A stretch of DNA of 64,000 bases from Ensifer sp. WSM1721 (GCF_000513895.2 NZ_CP165782.1:2480001-2544000), one strand, 5' to 3'; positions 9,301 to 19,268 are shown, numbered from the stretch's first letter. The notes: a model not told the origin generated them from the letters alone. Numbers and translations are program-made.

Positions 9301-9662
9301 TGTCGGCGGGCATGCTGCCCTCGGCGCTCGGCGTCGGCGAAGGCGGCTCCTTCCGCGCGCCGATGGCGATCGCCGTCATCGGCGGTATCATCGTCTCGAC
9401 GGTCCTGAGCCTTGTCGTCGTCCCCTCCTTCTTCCTGATCATGGACGACCTCTCACGGCTTCTCGCCTGGACCTTCGGCCGCTTCATCGGCAAGAAGGAA
9501 GAAGAAGACCTCCCGCTCGGTCCCGAGGCTCTCAGCAAGCTCGCCGCCGAGCAGGGCGACACGATCGAGAGCCTGGAGGAGCGCGTCAGGGCGCTGGAGA
9601 GCGAGCGACACGGCAAGTCCGACCGCAAGGTCATCAGCCATCCGGCCTTGGCTGCGGAATAG
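6351..9662 (+). CDS. RND-family multidrug/solute efflux pump (1103 aa)
   Basis: Inner-membrane proton-driven exporter of the AcrB/MdtB class. The N-terminus MNFSAWSIRNPVAPILAFFV is the first helix. Two large periplasmic loops are each followed by six-helix blocks. The helix 4 region carries the essential acidic pair in LATGILVDDAIVEIENI, and the repeat-two counterpart is MGIVTKNAILLVDF. At 1103 residues it is slightly longer than AcrB (about 1050); the extra length is a charged C-terminal tail (from about residue 1040) that includes a short predicted coiled coil, SLEERVRALESER. The ATG at 6351 is preferred over a GTG two codons earlier because of the GGGA upstream. It forms an operon with the adaptor. 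Confidence 0.95.
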   Translation: MNFSAWSIRNPVAPILAFFVLVVLGWQSFNSLPITRFPNIDVPIVQISVTQSGAAPAELETQVTKEIEDAVAGVSGVDHIESTITDGSSTTAVIFRMEVPTTQAVQDVKDAIDRIRSDLPTSIEEPIVSKVDVEGQAIQTFSVSSPGMTLEELSWFVDDTIKRAIQGQTGIGRVDRYGGSDREVRIELDEDRLNSYGITAADVNGQLRRMNMDLGSGRGQVGGSEQAIRTLGDTRDVSTLAETMISLPNGRFVRLSELGTVIDTYEEPKSFSRFNGEPGVTFAVFRAKGASEVTVAETVAKTLDEIRAKHPDVTIEMVDDSVYFTYGNYEAAIHTLIEGALLAVVVVMLFLRNWRATLISAVALPLSAIPTFWVMELLGFSLNLVSFLAMTLATGILVDDAIVEIENIERHIRMGKSPYKAAIEAADEIGLAVIATTFTIIAVFVPVSFMPGIPGQYFIQFGLTVAVSVFFSLLVARLITPVMAAYLMKPTDVGGHHDDDGFMMRQYTRVVRFTTKRWYTRYSTLLAAIVLSVGSVIALILFVPGSFLPPEDNSRVSLSIELPPDAMLADTDRTTTEIYNRIKDIDGVENIFVLGGASPKGDLELRRAAVTVLLEKLDHSLVNKVVNDVIGRTPLIGEYLPKLPPAGRIKPQSQIEKEILAELRSIPDVRVTKLNDRGERDLSFNLLSNNEADLDQGVAILEAKLRKDPLLANVSPDGALPRPELQIRPRDDQMSRLGITTAQISEVIRVATIGDIDAQLTKIALDGRLIPIRVQLNRDFRTDLAAIRNLKVQAASGATVPLSSVADINYAEGPSSIKRYDRYRVVKLGADLPVGVALDTASARFKEIAAAAELPGTIEFLESGDAEVQAEMQQSFGNAMLLGLMMVLVVLILLFKDVIQPFTILFSLPLAIGGVAAALILTQNALSMPVLIGILMLMGIVTKNAILLVDFGIEMMHHGMDRTLAMIEAGRKRARPIVMTSIAMSAGMLPSALGVGEGGSFRAPMAIAVIGGIIVSTVLSLVVVPSFFLIMDDLSRLLAWTFGRFIGKKEEEDLPLGPEALSKLAAEQGDTIESLEERVRALESERHGKSDRKVISHPALAAE

Positions 9663-9799
9663 GACCTCAGGAACGGGAATGCCGCTGAGACGGCACCTGC
9701 CCCCAATGTCATACCTGGGCACACGCCGTTATATCTCGGCGCATTCGTACTTTGCGCTTTGATGGAGCGCCCTTCACGGAAACGCTCGCTCGGACCGCG

Positions 9800-10417
9800 T
9801 CAAAGCCCTCCGTGCACCGTCAGGTACTCGACGATCCGGTCGACGCCGTCACCGCGTTTCATATCCGAAAACACAAAAGGCTTTTCCGCGCGCATCCGCG
9901 CCGCATCGCGTTCCATGACCTCGAGATCGGCGCCGACGTGAGGGGCGAGATCCTTCTTGTTGATCACCAAGAGATCGGACTTGGTGATCCCCGGACCACC
10001 CTTGCGCGGGATCTCCTCGCCCTGGCAGACCGAGATCACATAGATCGTCAGGTCGGCCAGATCGGGCGAAAAGGTCGCCGCCAGGTTGTCGCCGCCCGAC
10101 TCGATGAAGACCACGTCCAGATCGGGAATACGGCGGTTGAGTTCGGCGATCGCCTGAAGATTGATCGAGGCGTCCTCGCGGATCGCCGTGTGGGGGCAGC
10201 CGCCGGTCTCGACGCCGACGATCCGCTCAGAGGGCAGCGCCTGCATGCGCACCAGCGCCTCCGCATCCTCCTTGGTGTAGATGTCGTTGGTGACGACGGC
10301 GACGGAGTATTTCTCCCGCATCGCCTTGCAGAGCTTGTCGGTCAGCGCCGTCTTGCCGGATCCGACCGGGCCGCCGATGCCCACGCGAAGCGGACCGTTT
10401 TCCGATGGCATGTTCAT
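9800..10417 (-). CDS. ureG: urease accessory GTPase UreG (205 aa)
   Basis: SIMIBI-class GTPase that energises nickel insertion into apo-urease together with UreD/UreF and UreE. The P-loop GGPVGSGKT lies at about residues 15-23. Further family signatures are [11 protein letters not shown], the Cys-Pro-His nickel motif in [15 protein letters not shown], and the guanine-specificity segment [12 protein letters not shown]. The length is normal. The ATG at 10417 has AAGGA four bases upstream. It is the last gene of the minus-strand urease cluster and converges on the RND pump gene with 137 bp between them. Upstream the frame stays open through part of ureF, but that is not a fusion. Confidence 0.97.
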   Translation of the reverse strand: MNMPSENGPLRVGIGGPVGSGKTALTDKLCKAMREKYSVAVVTNDIYTKEDAEALVRMQALPSERIVGVETGGCPHTAIREDASINLQAIAELNRRIPDLDVVFIESGGDNLAATFSPDLADLTIYVISVCQGEEIPRKGGPGITKSDLLVINKKDLAPHVGADLEVMERDAARMRAEKPFVFSDMKRGDGVDRIVEYLTVHGGL

Positions 10418-10497
10418 ATGTCCTTTCCGAGCGCCTGAGAGTTCTCGCTTTTCATGCATGTCGTTTCCCCCGCTGCATACTTTTTGAGCGGCATGCG

Positions 10498-11169
10498 TCA
10501 GGAGCGAAACAGGCGCGAATGCAGGGTTTCGTGTCTGAGCGAAGCAATATCGGCCATGACCGCAGCCGAGCCAAGATCGTCGAGCGAGCCCGCTGCTGCG
10601 CGAGCCGCCACGCCGGCTATCGTCTCCTCCAGCGCGGCGAGCACACCGACGCCATCGCGCTGACCCATGACACCGCAGCGAATGGCGACCGACACCGCAT
10701 TCGAGGCGCTCGCGTTGAGAAAGGCGGCGAGCGCCGGCTCGAGGCCCGTTCGATGCGCGCCGGCAACGGCGCCGACCGCCACCGGATAGGCGACCGTCGA
10801 TCCGAGTGTTTCGAGCACCGGCTGCGGCCAATGGCCGGCGGCCGCGAGAAAGGCCTCGCCAAGGAGCATGGTTTCCATGTGCCGTTCGCGCGAGCCGGCC
10901 AGCGCCTCCGCCAGTTGGCAGACCGCCCTCAATCGCGAAGGGTCCTGGTGGCAACGATAGCCTTCGGCCAGAAACAGCGCATCGTTCCACGCCGTACCGT
11001 GGTTCATCAGCGTCTCGAGCCACCGCCGCAAGTCCTCGGCATGGGTGACGAGGCCATCGTGTACCGCCTGCTCCAGGCCGCCGGAATAAGAGAACGAGCC
11101 GATCGGAAAGGCCGGCGAGAGCCAGGTAACGAGGCGGAGCAGCGCCTGCGTATCGACCCGCTCAGCCAT
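10498..11169 (-). CDS. ureF: urease accessory protein UreF (223 aa)
   Basis: All-helical protein of the UreD-UreF-UreG activation complex that gates nickel delivery to urease. The family signature [17 protein letters not shown] is near the N-terminus (about residues 15-31), and [17 protein letters not shown] is in the C-terminal part. The ATG at 11169 begins the conserved part and overlaps the last codons of ureE by 8 bp, so the two are translationally coupled. A longer reading upstream would translate the out-of-frame copy of the UreE histidine tail and is rejected. An 80-bp gap separates it from ureG. Confidence 0.96.
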   Translation of the reverse strand: MAERVDTQALLRLVTWLSPAFPIGSFSYSGGLEQAVHDGLVTHAEDLRRWLETLMNHGTAWNDALFLAEGYRCHQDPSRLRAVCQLAEALAGSRERHMETMLLGEAFLAAAGHWPQPVLETLGSTVAYPVAVGAVAGAHRTGLEPALAAFLNASASNAVSVAIRCGVMGQRDGVGVLAALEETIAGVAARAAAGSLDDLGSAAVMADIASLRHETLHSRLFRS

Positions 11170-11641
11170 GATGGTGGTGGTCGCCGTGCCCGTGGTGATG
11201 ATGGCCGCCGCCGTGATAGGCGCCACGAAGGGGATGGAAGGGTTCGGTCACTTCGTCGACCGTTGCGCCCAGCCCTTCCAGCATCGCCCTGATCACGGGA
11301 TCGCGGGCGATCAGGATCCGCCCCTCCTCCACCGCCGCCGGCAGATGCCGGTTACCGAGGTGCCAGGCAAGCTCGATGAGGTGCAGGGCGTTTTTCGGAC
11401 GGACTTCGTAAAGCGCTTCCTCAGCCGCCTTGACCTCGATGTAGCCGCCGCCTTCGATGACCAGGAGGTCCCCATCGGCGAGCATCACCGGCTCCTTGAG
11501 GTCGACCATGACCACATCGTCGTTTTCGAGATGCAGGAGCTTGCGACGCAGGTGCCGCTGGTCATGGGTGAGCGTCACGCGCTGGAGCGGCGTCTCGCCG
11601 GCCGATCCGGGCGGAAGGATCTCGGTCGAGCGGTAAGGCAC
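11162..11641 (-). CDS. ureE: urease accessory nickel metallochaperone UreE (159 aa)
   Basis: Nickel-binding chaperone. The N-terminal peptide-binding domain (about 1-75) is followed by the metal-binding domain with the conserved GNRHLPA histidine, and by a C-terminal histidine-rich tail ([13 protein letters not shown]) typical of nickel-storing UreE proteins. Translation most likely starts at the GTG at 11641, because the family begins directly there and the stop of the preceding monooxygenase gene ends one base upstream. The same frame is open further upstream but reads through that other gene. It overlaps ureF by 8 bp. Confidence 0.95.
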   Translation of the reverse strand: MPYRSTEILPPGSAGETPLQRVTLTHDQRHLRRKLLHLENDDVVMVDLKEPVMLADGDLLVIEGGGYIEVKAAEEALYEVRPKNALHLIELAWHLGNRHLPAAVEEGRILIARDPVIRAMLEGLGATVDEVTEPFHPLRGAYHGGGHHHHGHGDHHHHG

Positions 11642-11642
11642 G

Positions 11643-11939
11643 TCAGAGAACCTCGACCTTTTCCGGATGCACGACCTCGATGCGAGCCTCTGCAAGCAGG
11701 TCAACCATCGCCGCCTTGAAGCTCTGCAGATGCGGCTCGGCGAAATGCGCATCCACAGCCGCCCTGTCCTTCCATGTCTCGACGAAGATGAGCGTGTCGG
11801 GATCGGCAGGCTTGCGGTAGAGCTCATAACCGATGCAGCCCGCCTCCTTGCGCGTCGCCTCGATCAGCGGCCCGGCAAGCGCCACGACCTCATCGCCCTT
11901 GCCCGCATGCGCCTTCAGATGTGCGATAACGTAAACCAT
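11643..11939 (-). CDS. ABM-family (antibiotic biosynthesis monooxygenase-like) protein (98 aa)
   Basis: Small ferredoxin-like alpha/beta protein of the ABM superfamily. The pattern [15 protein letters not shown]...[18 protein letters not shown], the central strand [15 protein letters not shown] and the helix [11 protein letters not shown] are characteristic of YgiN/LsrG-like members, which oxidise quinones or small aldehydes or act as dimeric binding proteins. It ends one base before the ureE GTG start, so it is tightly coupled to ureE. Its physical role in nickel or urease metabolism is unknown. A hairpin terminator of the upstream peroxiredoxin gene lies just before it, so ABM-ureEFG may be a separate transcription unit. 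Confidence 0.9.
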   Translation of the reverse strand: MVYVIAHLKAHAGKGDEVVALAGPLIEATRKEAGCIGYELYRKPADPDTLIFVETWKDRAAVDAHFAEPHLQSFKAAMVDLLAEARIEVVHPEKVEVL

Positions 11940-11975
11940 CGAAGTCCTGTCTCCAACCCCGCGCCACTTTAGCAA

Positions 11976-12048
11976 GAAAAAGCCCCGGCGCCAGCAAGAA
12001 GGCGAAAACCGTTGATTTTCAGGAGCCTGCTTGCGGGAGCCGGGGCCT
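11976..12048 (-). terminator. extended hairpin terminator after the peroxiredoxin gene
   Basis: Read on the minus strand, an outer stem GCCCCGGC / GCCGGGGC (12039-12046 with 11982-11989) encloses a second stem GCAAG/CTTGC and an inner GAAAA/TTTTC hairpin, and is followed directly by TTTTTC. It begins about 25 bases after the peroxiredoxin stop codon. It divides the urease cluster into an upstream part and the ABM-ureEFG part. Confidence 0.75.
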
Positions 12049-12070
12049 TCCCAATGTCGATAAAATAGGA

Positions 12071-12610
12071 TCAAGCAGCGAGCTTCTGCGACTTCAAGGC
12101 CGCGAGAATGTTCTGCGGCGAGGAAATTCCATAGGGATCGCTATCGCAATTGTCGGAATAGCCTTCCTCTTCGAACCACTGTTCGACGACGCCGTTGTTG
12201 ATGACGGCGGCATAGCGCCAGGAACGCATGCCGAAGCCGAGATTGTCCTTGGCGACGAGCATGCCGATCTTGCGGGTGAATTCGCCCGAGCCGTCCGGAA
12301 TGAGCTTGACGTTTTCCAGCCCCTGCGACTTGCCCCACGCATTCATGACGAAGGCGTCGTTCACCGATATGCAGTAGATCGCGTCGATGCCGAGCGTGCG
12401 GAACTCAGGCGTGAGCTTCTCGAAGTCGGGAAGCTGGTAGGTCGAGCAGGTCGGGGTGAAAGCGCCCGGCAGCGAGAACAGCACGACGCGCCTGCCGGCG
12501 AAATAATCGTCCGACGTGACGTCCTGCCAGCGGTACGGATTGGAACCGCCGACGGCTTCGTCGCGGACGCGGGTACGGAAGGTTACAGCGGGAACTTTTC
12601 TGCCGAGCAT
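12071..12610 (-). CDS. peroxiredoxin, Prx5/thioredoxin-dependent type (179 aa)
   Basis: Thiol peroxidase of the Prx5-like group that reduces hydrogen peroxide and alkyl hydroperoxides. The peroxidatic cysteine lies in PGAFTPTCSTYQLPDFE (about residue 62). The C-terminal half has the typical VINNGVVEQWFEE strand, and there is another cysteine in SDNCDSDPYG that could act as a resolving or glutathionylated cysteine. Three consecutive ATGs occur at 12616, 12613 and 12610. The AAGGAG directly abuts the first, so the third (six-base spacing) is the best start. It sits inside the urease cluster but has its own terminator downstream and a 196-bp gap upstream, so it is probably transcribed on its own. 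Confidence 0.94.
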   Translation of the reverse strand: MLGRKVPAVTFRTRVRDEAVGGSNPYRWQDVTSDDYFAGRRVVLFSLPGAFTPTCSTYQLPDFEKLTPEFRTLGIDAIYCISVNDAFVMNAWGKSQGLENVKLIPDGSGEFTRKIGMLVAKDNLGFGMRSWRYAAVINNGVVEQWFEEEGYSDNCDSDPYGISSPQNILAALKSQKLAA

Positions 12611-12806
12611 CATCATCTCCTTCGAACCGGCTGCCGGCGGCATCAAGTCTTGGGAGGAAGAAACGCGGCCGGCGGAAAACGAGTGTCCTTCCTACCGGAG
12701 ATTCCGCTGCAGTGCAGCATCAAAGCGGCGCTTCAGGCCGCGACGCATAGCAGGCATGCGATTGACGCATGACTGGTGGCGTCGGGCCGAAACGCGCCTG
12801 TTCAGT

Positions 12807-13478
12807 TCAGTTGTAAATACCAAGGGAAAGATCCAGCGTGACCGGAAGCGGGTTCCACAGACCGGTCCGCAATCCCGCCTTTCTGAGCGCGCTCGCGGTC
12901 CATGTATTGCAGCCGAACAGGGCGTTGAAATAGCCCTTCGCCTCAAAGAAGCGGTCGTTTGGACCATAGGAAAAGCCTGTAACAGGTGCGATGTCCCCGT
13001 CCGGCCGCTGAAAGCTCTCGAACACGAATTCTATCAACCGCTGGAACTCCTCGACATCCACGTCGAACCCCGTGACCGACTCCTGCGGCTCGACAATTTG
13101 CCCAGCGACATCGACATGCAGCACGGATCGGTCGAAGCTGAGCGCCCGAAGGACGGGCAGCGGCTTCAACTCGCTCCAGGTCGGAGTCTCGAGATAGAAT
13201 GAGCGCCCTCCCCAGCCGAAGATGAGCCACCGGGCGTCGGGATGCAGAACGGGCACGCCCGCATCTTCGACGAATGCGAATTTCTCCCGCACGTCGTCAT
13301 CAAGTGGTATCGCTATGTCGGTGTGGATCGGACCGGACAGCACGAGTATCCGACGTAGCCCCTCCACATCTGCCGAAGCATAGGCGGGCATCAGCGGCCG
13401 CGGGACCAAGGCTCCGCCAGTGATGGCAAACACGAAGGCGAGGATGGCCCCGCAAAACCATTTGGCCACACGCTTCAT
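12807..13478 (-). CDS. TIGR02117/DUF2459 family urease-region membrane-anchored protein (223 aa)
   Basis: Member of the conserved family long noted near urease genes (TIGR02117, DUF2459). The N-terminus has a hydrophobic signal-anchor (about residues 7-27). It then has the family blocks SGPIHTDIAIPLDDD, DARWLIFGWGGRSFYL and the C-terminal FFEAKGYFNALFGCNTWTASALRKAGL with a conserved Cys-Asn. The domain is related to papain-like/NlpC folds in some classifications, so the conserved His in GPIHTD and Cys in GCNTW may form an active site; this is inference. It follows ureC by 25 bp on the same strand. The biochemical function is not established. Confidence 0.9.
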   Translation of the reverse strand: MKRVAKWFCGAILAFVFAITGGALVPRPLMPAYASADVEGLRRILVLSGPIHTDIAIPLDDDVREKFAFVEDAGVPVLHPDARWLIFGWGGRSFYLETPTWSELKPLPVLRALSFDRSVLHVDVAGQIVEPQESVTGFDVDVEEFQRLIEFVFESFQRPDGDIAPVTGFSYGPNDRFFEAKGYFNALFGCNTWTASALRKAGLRTGLWNPLPVTLDLSLGIYN

Positions 13479-13503
13479 TCACGGTTCAGGGCAAACCTAG
13501 CGC

Positions 13504-15216
<1,713 letters not shown>

Positions 15217-15220
15217 GGGC

Positions 15221-15871
15221 TCAGGCTCCTTGGAACAAGTCTGACGAAGAGGATTGAGGAAGGCGGCGGAGCCGCCCTTGCGCCACCAGTGCATCGACGT
15301 AGCGGCGCTCGGCGGCAAAGGGATGCCATTCCCAGCCGCTATGACCGAAACCGGTGAGAACGATGTCGTCGCCGGCGGATGCGAAGCTGGAAAGAACGTC
15401 GGCGATCACCACCAGGCCGCTCGAGGGCACGACGTAGGGCGGCGGTTCGAAGCGGGCGAGATCGCGGTCGAGGCATTCGTGCGTCTCGGTCGCAATGACC
15501 CGATGCTTTCGCCCCGTCGCGCGGGCGAAGCTCTCGAAACCGATTGTGTAGTCGTCGCAGAAATCGTCGAGATCCGGGTGGCTCGCCGCGAGCGCCCTCC
15601 TCATCTGAGCGAATTTGACGCCGGAACGCACGCTCCATATCTCGCGGGCTTGCCGGACTGGCTCGTTCGTCTTCCAGCGGCCGCCGCCAAGCATCGAAAG
15701 CGCCGGGCGGCCGGTATTGCAGACGGCGACGATATCGGTCTTGACGCCGCCTCGGCCGGCCGAGCGGCAGTCGTTGAACCGGATCACGAGGTCCGCGGCA
15801 TCGATCGCGGCGGCAGCGCCGTCCGCAACCGTGCCATTTCCCACGATCATGATGACGCGGCGATTTTGCAA
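15221..15871 (-). CDS. GT29 sialyltransferase-like urease-operon protein (216 aa)
   Basis: Usually annotated only as a urease operon accessory protein. The sequence shows features of the GT29 sialyltransferase fold: a motif L-like block (IVGNGT at residues 9-14, [13 protein letters not shown] at 22-34, GGVKTDIV at 41-48), a motif S-like block beginning PSSGL (149-153) and ending in LTGFGHSG (172-179), and a motif VS-like H-x4-E (His183, Glu188). There is no signal peptide or transmembrane anchor, so it is probably cytoplasmic. The TTG at 15871 is the likely start, with GGAG upstream and only two bases between it and the preceding stop; an ATG seven codons in would cut the first strand. It lies 4 bp upstream of ureC. 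The function in the urease context is unknown. Confidence 0.85.
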   Translation of the reverse strand: MQNRRVIMIVGNGTVADGAAAAIDAADLVIRFNDCRSAGRGGVKTDIVAVCNTGRPALSMLGGGRWKTNEPVRQAREIWSVRSGVKFAQMRRALAASHPDLDDFCDDYTIGFESFARATGRKHRVIATETHECLDRDLARFEPPPYVVPSSGLVVIADVLSSFASAGDDIVLTGFGHSGWEWHPFAAERRYVDALVAQGRLRRLPQSSSSDLFQGA

Positions 15872-15873
15872 CG

Positions 15874-16296
15874 TCAGTTCTCCGCCGATTCGACAAGCTC
15901 TTTCAGTTCGGCGGTGCGCTTGCGCGTCAGCTCCGCGAGGCAGCCGGAAACCAGCATGGGCTCCATCGAGCCGCCTCGCGCCTCGAATCCTGCCAGTTCA
16001 CACTGCCCGTCGCGGTAGCCGATCCAAGCCCGCTGGGCCTTTTTCAACGCCTCGACGGCGCCGACGTAAGCAGGATCGATACCCCCGAGCTCCTTGTCGG
16101 TTGCCTGCATCGCGGTCATTGCCTGCTTGTAGACCTTGTTCAGCTCCGCATCCGCCGTCCGGTAGTCTCGATCGGCGCAGATGTTCAAATCCATCTGCGC
16201 CACGGCATTCCGGCAGTCCACTTGCGGCTCTTCCTGAGCAAGCGCCGACCTCATCGAAACGAACAGCAGGCCAATGACGGAAGCGACTGCCCTCAT
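15874..16296 (-). CDS. LprI-like (DUF1311) secreted protein (140 aa)
   Basis: The signal peptide covers about residues 1-20 (cleavage after SALAQ). The mature protein has the lysozyme-inhibitor LprI / DUF1311 pattern: [29 protein letters not shown], then an [16 protein letters not shown] block and a final cysteine in VSGCLAEL, giving four cysteines likely to form two disulfides. It is therefore a small periplasmic helical protein. Its ATG overlaps the ureB stop by four bases (16293-16296), and its own stop is two bases before the next start, so it is fully embedded in the urease operon. The family includes lysozyme inhibitors, but its role here is unproven. Confidence 0.88.
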   Translation of the reverse strand: MRAVASVIGLLFVSMRSALAQEEPQVDCRNAVAQMDLNICADRDYRTADAELNKVYKQAMTAMQATDKELGGIDPAYVGAVEALKKAQRAWIGYRDGQCELAGFEARGGSMEPMLVSGCLAELTRKRTAELKELVESAEN

Positions 16297-16598
16297 AGCT
16301 TGCCCATAACCTGCTGGCGGAAGCCGAAAACCTCGCGCTTTCCCGAAAGCGGGATGAGCGTCACCTGCCGCGTTTGCCCCGGCTCGAAGCGAACGGCCGT
16401 GCCGGCCGGAATGTCGAGCCGCTTGCCGCGCGCTGCATCGCGATCGAAGAGAAGCCCTGGATTCGTTTCAGCGAAATGATAGTGGCTGCCGACCTGCACC
16501 GGACGGTCGCCGGAGTTGGAGACCTCGATGGTCACGGTCTCAAGACCGGCGTTGAGCTCGATATCGCCCGCGGCTGCGATGATTTCACCTGGAATCAT
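16293..16598 (-). CDS. ureB: urease beta subunit UreB (101 aa)
   Basis: Structural beta subunit of urease, with the classical beginning MIPGEII, the central [25 protein letters not shown] and the terminal [16 protein letters not shown]. The length is standard. It overlaps the downstream LprI-like gene by ATGA and starts 11 bp after the DUF1272 gene. It assembles with UreA and UreC into the (alpha-beta-gamma)3 enzyme in the cytoplasm. Confidence 0.98.
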   Translation of the reverse strand: MIPGEIIAAAGDIELNAGLETVTIEVSNSGDRPVQVGSHYHFAETNPGLLFDRDAARGKRLDIPAGTAVRFEPGQTRQVTLIPLSGKREVFGFRQQVMGKL

Positions 16599-16609
16599 AG
16601 TCGGTCCCC

Positions 16610-16864
16610 TTACGCAGCGTTTGAAGCCGTGCAGCCTTCCGGCTTCAGCACACGCTCCGTCGATGCCGGATATTTCTTCAGCATTGCCGCCGGACGCACC
16701 GGACGGCGGACCAGCTCGCCGCTGCAATTCGGGCAGATGCCGCCAAGCCTCGCCTCGGCGCAATCAGTGCAAAAGGTGCACTCGAAGGTGCAGATCATCG
16801 CCTCCCAGCTTTCGGGCGGCAGGTCGCGGTCGCAGCACTCACAGTTCGGGCGGAGAGTCAGCAT
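16610..16864 (-). CDS. DUF1272 small zinc-ribbon-like protein (84 aa)
   Basis: Small cysteine-rich protein. CECCDRD near the start and [11 protein letters not shown] plus CPNCSGEL in the middle give at least three paired-cysteine knuckles that should bind zinc or another metal, as expected for DUF1272. The C-terminus (about 20 residues) is polar. It lies between ureA and ureB, separated by about 10 bp on either side, so it is co-transcribed with the urease structural genes. Family function is not known; a metal-handling role is an inference from the cysteines and location. Confidence 0.9.
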   Translation of the reverse strand: MLTLRPNCECCDRDLPPESWEAMICTFECTFCTDCAEARLGGICPNCSGELVRRPVRPAAMLKKYPASTERVLKPEGCTASNAA

Positions 16865-16874
16865 AGCGGTTCCC

Positions 16875-17177
16875 TTAGCGGATCGGTTCGTGGACGGTTA
16901 CGAGCTTCGTCCCGTCCGGAAAAGTCGCCTCGATTTGGATGTCGTGAATCATCTCCGGGATGCCCTCCATCACTTGATCGCGCGTCAGCACGTGGGCGCC
17001 GGCCTCCATCAATTCGGCGACGGAACGGCCGTCACGCGCGCCCTCGACGACGAAGTCGGTGATGAGGGCGATCGCCTCGGGATGGTTGAGCTTCACACCC
17101 CGCTCCAGCCGCCGGCGCGCCACCATCGCCGCCATGGAAATCAACAGCTTGTCTTTTTCGCGCGGAGTGAGATTCAT
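16875..17177 (-). CDS. ureA: urease gamma subunit UreA (100 aa)
   Basis: Smallest urease structural subunit. It begins [35 protein letters not shown] (first 35 residues, split here only for description) and has the conserved blocks [11 protein letters not shown] and [26 protein letters not shown]. The length of 100 residues is normal. It is 25 bp downstream of ureD on the same strand and is followed by the DUF1272 gene. Confidence 0.98.
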   Translation of the reverse strand: MNLTPREKDKLLISMAAMVARRRLERGVKLNHPEAIALITDFVVEGARDGRSVAELMEAGAHVLTRDQVMEGIPEMIHDIQIEATFPDGTKLVTVHEPIR

Positions 17178-17202
17178 GCGTCGCCATCCAGATTAGTACG
17201 GG

Positions 17203-18021
17203 TCAGAGAGTCCAGACTTTCGGCACAGATGCGTCCTTACGCAAGTGCGAAATGAGGGGAATCAGGATTTTTCTGAGCGCAAAACCGTCCGCGGCCGCAA
17301 TGCGTGCAACGATCTTGTCGCGGCCTGCGACTCGATAATGGCTTATGCCCGCTTGCGCATATTCCCCAAGCAACCCGCGCAGCTTCGAAAGCATGGCTTC
17401 GTAATCCGGCGCAGCGTAGAACAGCGTCGCAAACGCGGCCGCTCCGTCCAGCACCGCGCGCCGGGCCACGAGATTTGCGACGTCATCACCAAAGGCGAGG
17501 TTCTCCGCGTGGATCAGCTTGCCGCCACTCGAGATTCGCCAACGATCGCGGAAGAGCGCCGTGCGGACGACCTCGCCCATGGCCTTGCGCCCGAGCAGCA
17601 CGGCTTCGACCGCCAGGAAGGATGCGTCATAGGCAAGCTCGACCTCGAGCGAGCGCGACAGCGACGCGCGATCGAAGAGGATCGTTTCCTGCGGCAGCCA
17701 ATCGACCCGGCCTCCGGCCGCGACCGATATTCGAGTCACGACGTCGGCCGTTCCCGCACTTGCCTTATAGATCTTCTCGCAGGCCTGCGTCGTCAGCGTG
17801 AGGTTCGTCCCTTCGCCCGCCTCGAACGCCCAGCTCAGCCGGTCGCCGCCGGTAACGCCGCCCGATGAATTGATGAGCACTGCTTCCATCGAGCCGTCGA
17901 AGGTCTTCGGCAGGCGAATCTTGGCGCAGCCTTCCTGGTAGAGCTCGGCAATGCGCGTGCTCCCGTGCTGAGCCTTGGCAACGAGCCGCCCCTTTCCCCA
18001 CGCCCTTTGCGGAGCGATCAT
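17203..18021 (-). CDS. ureD: urease accessory protein UreD (272 aa)
   Basis: Scaffold protein that binds apo-urease and recruits UreF and UreG for nickel insertion. Recognisable blocks are the N-terminal [13 protein letters not shown], the [16 protein letters not shown] motif and the [10 protein letters not shown] segment followed by [13 protein letters not shown]. The start is uncertain. The ATG at 18021 gives 272 residues, the normal length, but has only a weak ribosome-binding site. An ATG 20 codons upstream (18081) is also possible, and the frame is open to 18168, overlapping the dehydrogenase stop. It is the first gene of the urease cluster. Confidence 0.94.
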   Translation of the reverse strand: MIAPQRAWGKGRLVAKAQHGSTRIAELYQEGCAKIRLPKTFDGSMEAVLINSSGGVTGGDRLSWAFEAGEGTNLTLTTQACEKIYKASAGTADVVTRISVAAGGRVDWLPQETILFDRASLSRSLEVELAYDASFLAVEAVLLGRKAMGEVVRTALFRDRWRISSGGKLIHAENLAFGDDVANLVARRAVLDGAAAFATLFYAAPDYEAMLSKLRGLLGEYAQAGISHYRVAGRDKIVARIAAADGFALRKILIPLISHLRKDASVPKVWTL

Positions 18022-18164
18022 TGCTGCTTCAGTCAAAGTCCTCGGATTTCCCCTGCGGCACGCCTTGCCGACGCGCTTCATCGATCCGGCATCGTCGGAA
18101 ACCAGGCGGCCAAAGTCAAGCTGCTGTTTCGCAAGCGAAATTGCCGCGTTGCTATGTGCCGAGC

Positions 18165-19130
18165 TCAAGCCACCCGGTCCGGCGGCTCCTGCCCCGCGAA
18201 GAAGGCGGTGATGTTGTCGACGACCTTCATTCCCATCGCCGTGCGCGTCTCGTCCGTCGCGCTGCCGAGATGCGGCAGAAGCACGACGTTTTCGAGCGCC
18301 CTCAGGCGCTGAGGCACGTCCGGTTCCGCCTCGTAGACATCGAGACCGGCGCCGCGGATCACGCCTCTTTCGAGCGCGTCGATCAGCGCGACTTCGTCAA
18401 CGACGTCGCCGCGCGCGGTATTGATGAGATAGGCGCCCGACCTCATCGCCGCAAAGCGGGCGGCATTCATGAGGTGCCGGTTCTCGCCGCCGCCGGGGCA
18501 GTGCAATGACACGAAGTCCGCCGTCTTGAGTACGTCCTCGACTGTCTCGAGCTGACGGGCGCCGAAGCGTTTCGCCTCCTCCTCCGCGACCTTCGAACGG
18601 TTGTAGAAGACGACGTCCATGTCGAAGCCGAAGCGGCAGCGTTTCGCCATGGCTTTGCCGATGCGGCCGAAGCCGATAATGCCGAGCGTCTTGCCGCTCA
18701 CCTTCGTGCCGATCATGTGGGTGGGACGCCAACCATCCCAGGCGCCTGCCCTCACCTGCCGCTCGCCTTCGCCGGTTCGTCGGGCAACGGCAAGCAACAG
18801 CGACAGGGCAAGATCTGCGGTGCAATCGGTCAGAACGCCCGGCGTGTTCGTCACCACGATGCCGGCGGCCTTCGCGGCCGCGACGTCGATGTGATTGTAG
18901 CCAACGCCGAAATTGCCGAGGATTTTTGCGCGTAGATTTCCGCCGGCGAAAAGCGTAGCCGGCAGCCGGTCGGATACGGTCGGCAGCACCGCGTCGAAAT
19001 TGCGCAATGCCTCTGCAAGGGCGGCCGCATCCATCGGCCTGTCCCCTTCGTTGAAGACGGTTTCGAACCTCGCAGCAAGGACCTGCTCCACGGCCTCGGG
19101 CCAGCGTCGAGTGAGAAGAATGCGTGTCAT
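18165..19130 (-). CDS. D-2-hydroxyacid dehydrogenase, glyoxylate/hydroxypyruvate reductase type (321 aa)
   Basis: NAD(P)-dependent reductase of the D-isomer-specific family. The Rossmann motif [12 protein letters not shown] sits at about residues 151-162. The catalytic Arg lies in [11 protein letters not shown], the Glu in YEAEPDVP and the His in [12 protein letters not shown]. The overall sequence resembles GyaR/glyoxylate reductase. GGGAGACG precedes the ATG at 19130. It is on the same strand just upstream of ureD (144 bp between them) and could contribute read-through transcription into the urease cluster, but there is no sign of a functional link. The exact substrate cannot be told from the sequence. 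Confidence 0.92.
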   Translation of the reverse strand: MTRILLTRRWPEAVEQVLAARFETVFNEGDRPMDAAALAEALRNFDAVLPTVSDRLPATLFAGGNLRAKILGNFGVGYNHIDVAAAKAAGIVVTNTPGVLTDCTADLALSLLLAVARRTGEGERQVRAGAWDGWRPTHMIGTKVSGKTLGIIGFGRIGKAMAKRCRFGFDMDVVFYNRSKVAEEEAKRFGARQLETVEDVLKTADFVSLHCPGGGENRHLMNAARFAAMRSGAYLINTARGDVVDEVALIDALERGVIRGAGLDVYEAEPDVPQRLRALENVVLLPHLGSATDETRTAMGMKVVDNITAFFAGQEPPDRVA

Positions 19131-19196
19131 CGGACGTCTCCCAAGTATCGGCTCGGGATAGTGCACGAAATCCGGCCGCTGGATAGCCGCCCGCGC

Positions 19197-19226
19197 AAAA
19201 AAGAGGGCGCCGGTCGAGGCGCCCTC
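19197..19226 (-). terminator. rho-independent terminator after the alpha/beta hydrolase gene
   Basis: Perfect 9-bp stem GAGGGCGCC / GGCGCCCTC (19203-19211 with 19218-19226) and a 6-nt loop. On the minus strand it is followed directly by TTTTTT (19202-19197). It lies about 40 bases after the hydrolase stop codon. Confidence 0.9.
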
Positions 19227-19268
19227 CAGCCACGGCATCTGTGCTTACAAGTACAGGCCGAGGCGCTA

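Noticed and set aside
9800..11023. Continuous minus-strand frame that would fuse UreG with about 200 extra N-terminal residues
   Set aside because: The extra part overlaps ureF in another frame, has no domain character, and UreG has its own ATG with a good ribosome-binding site at 10417.
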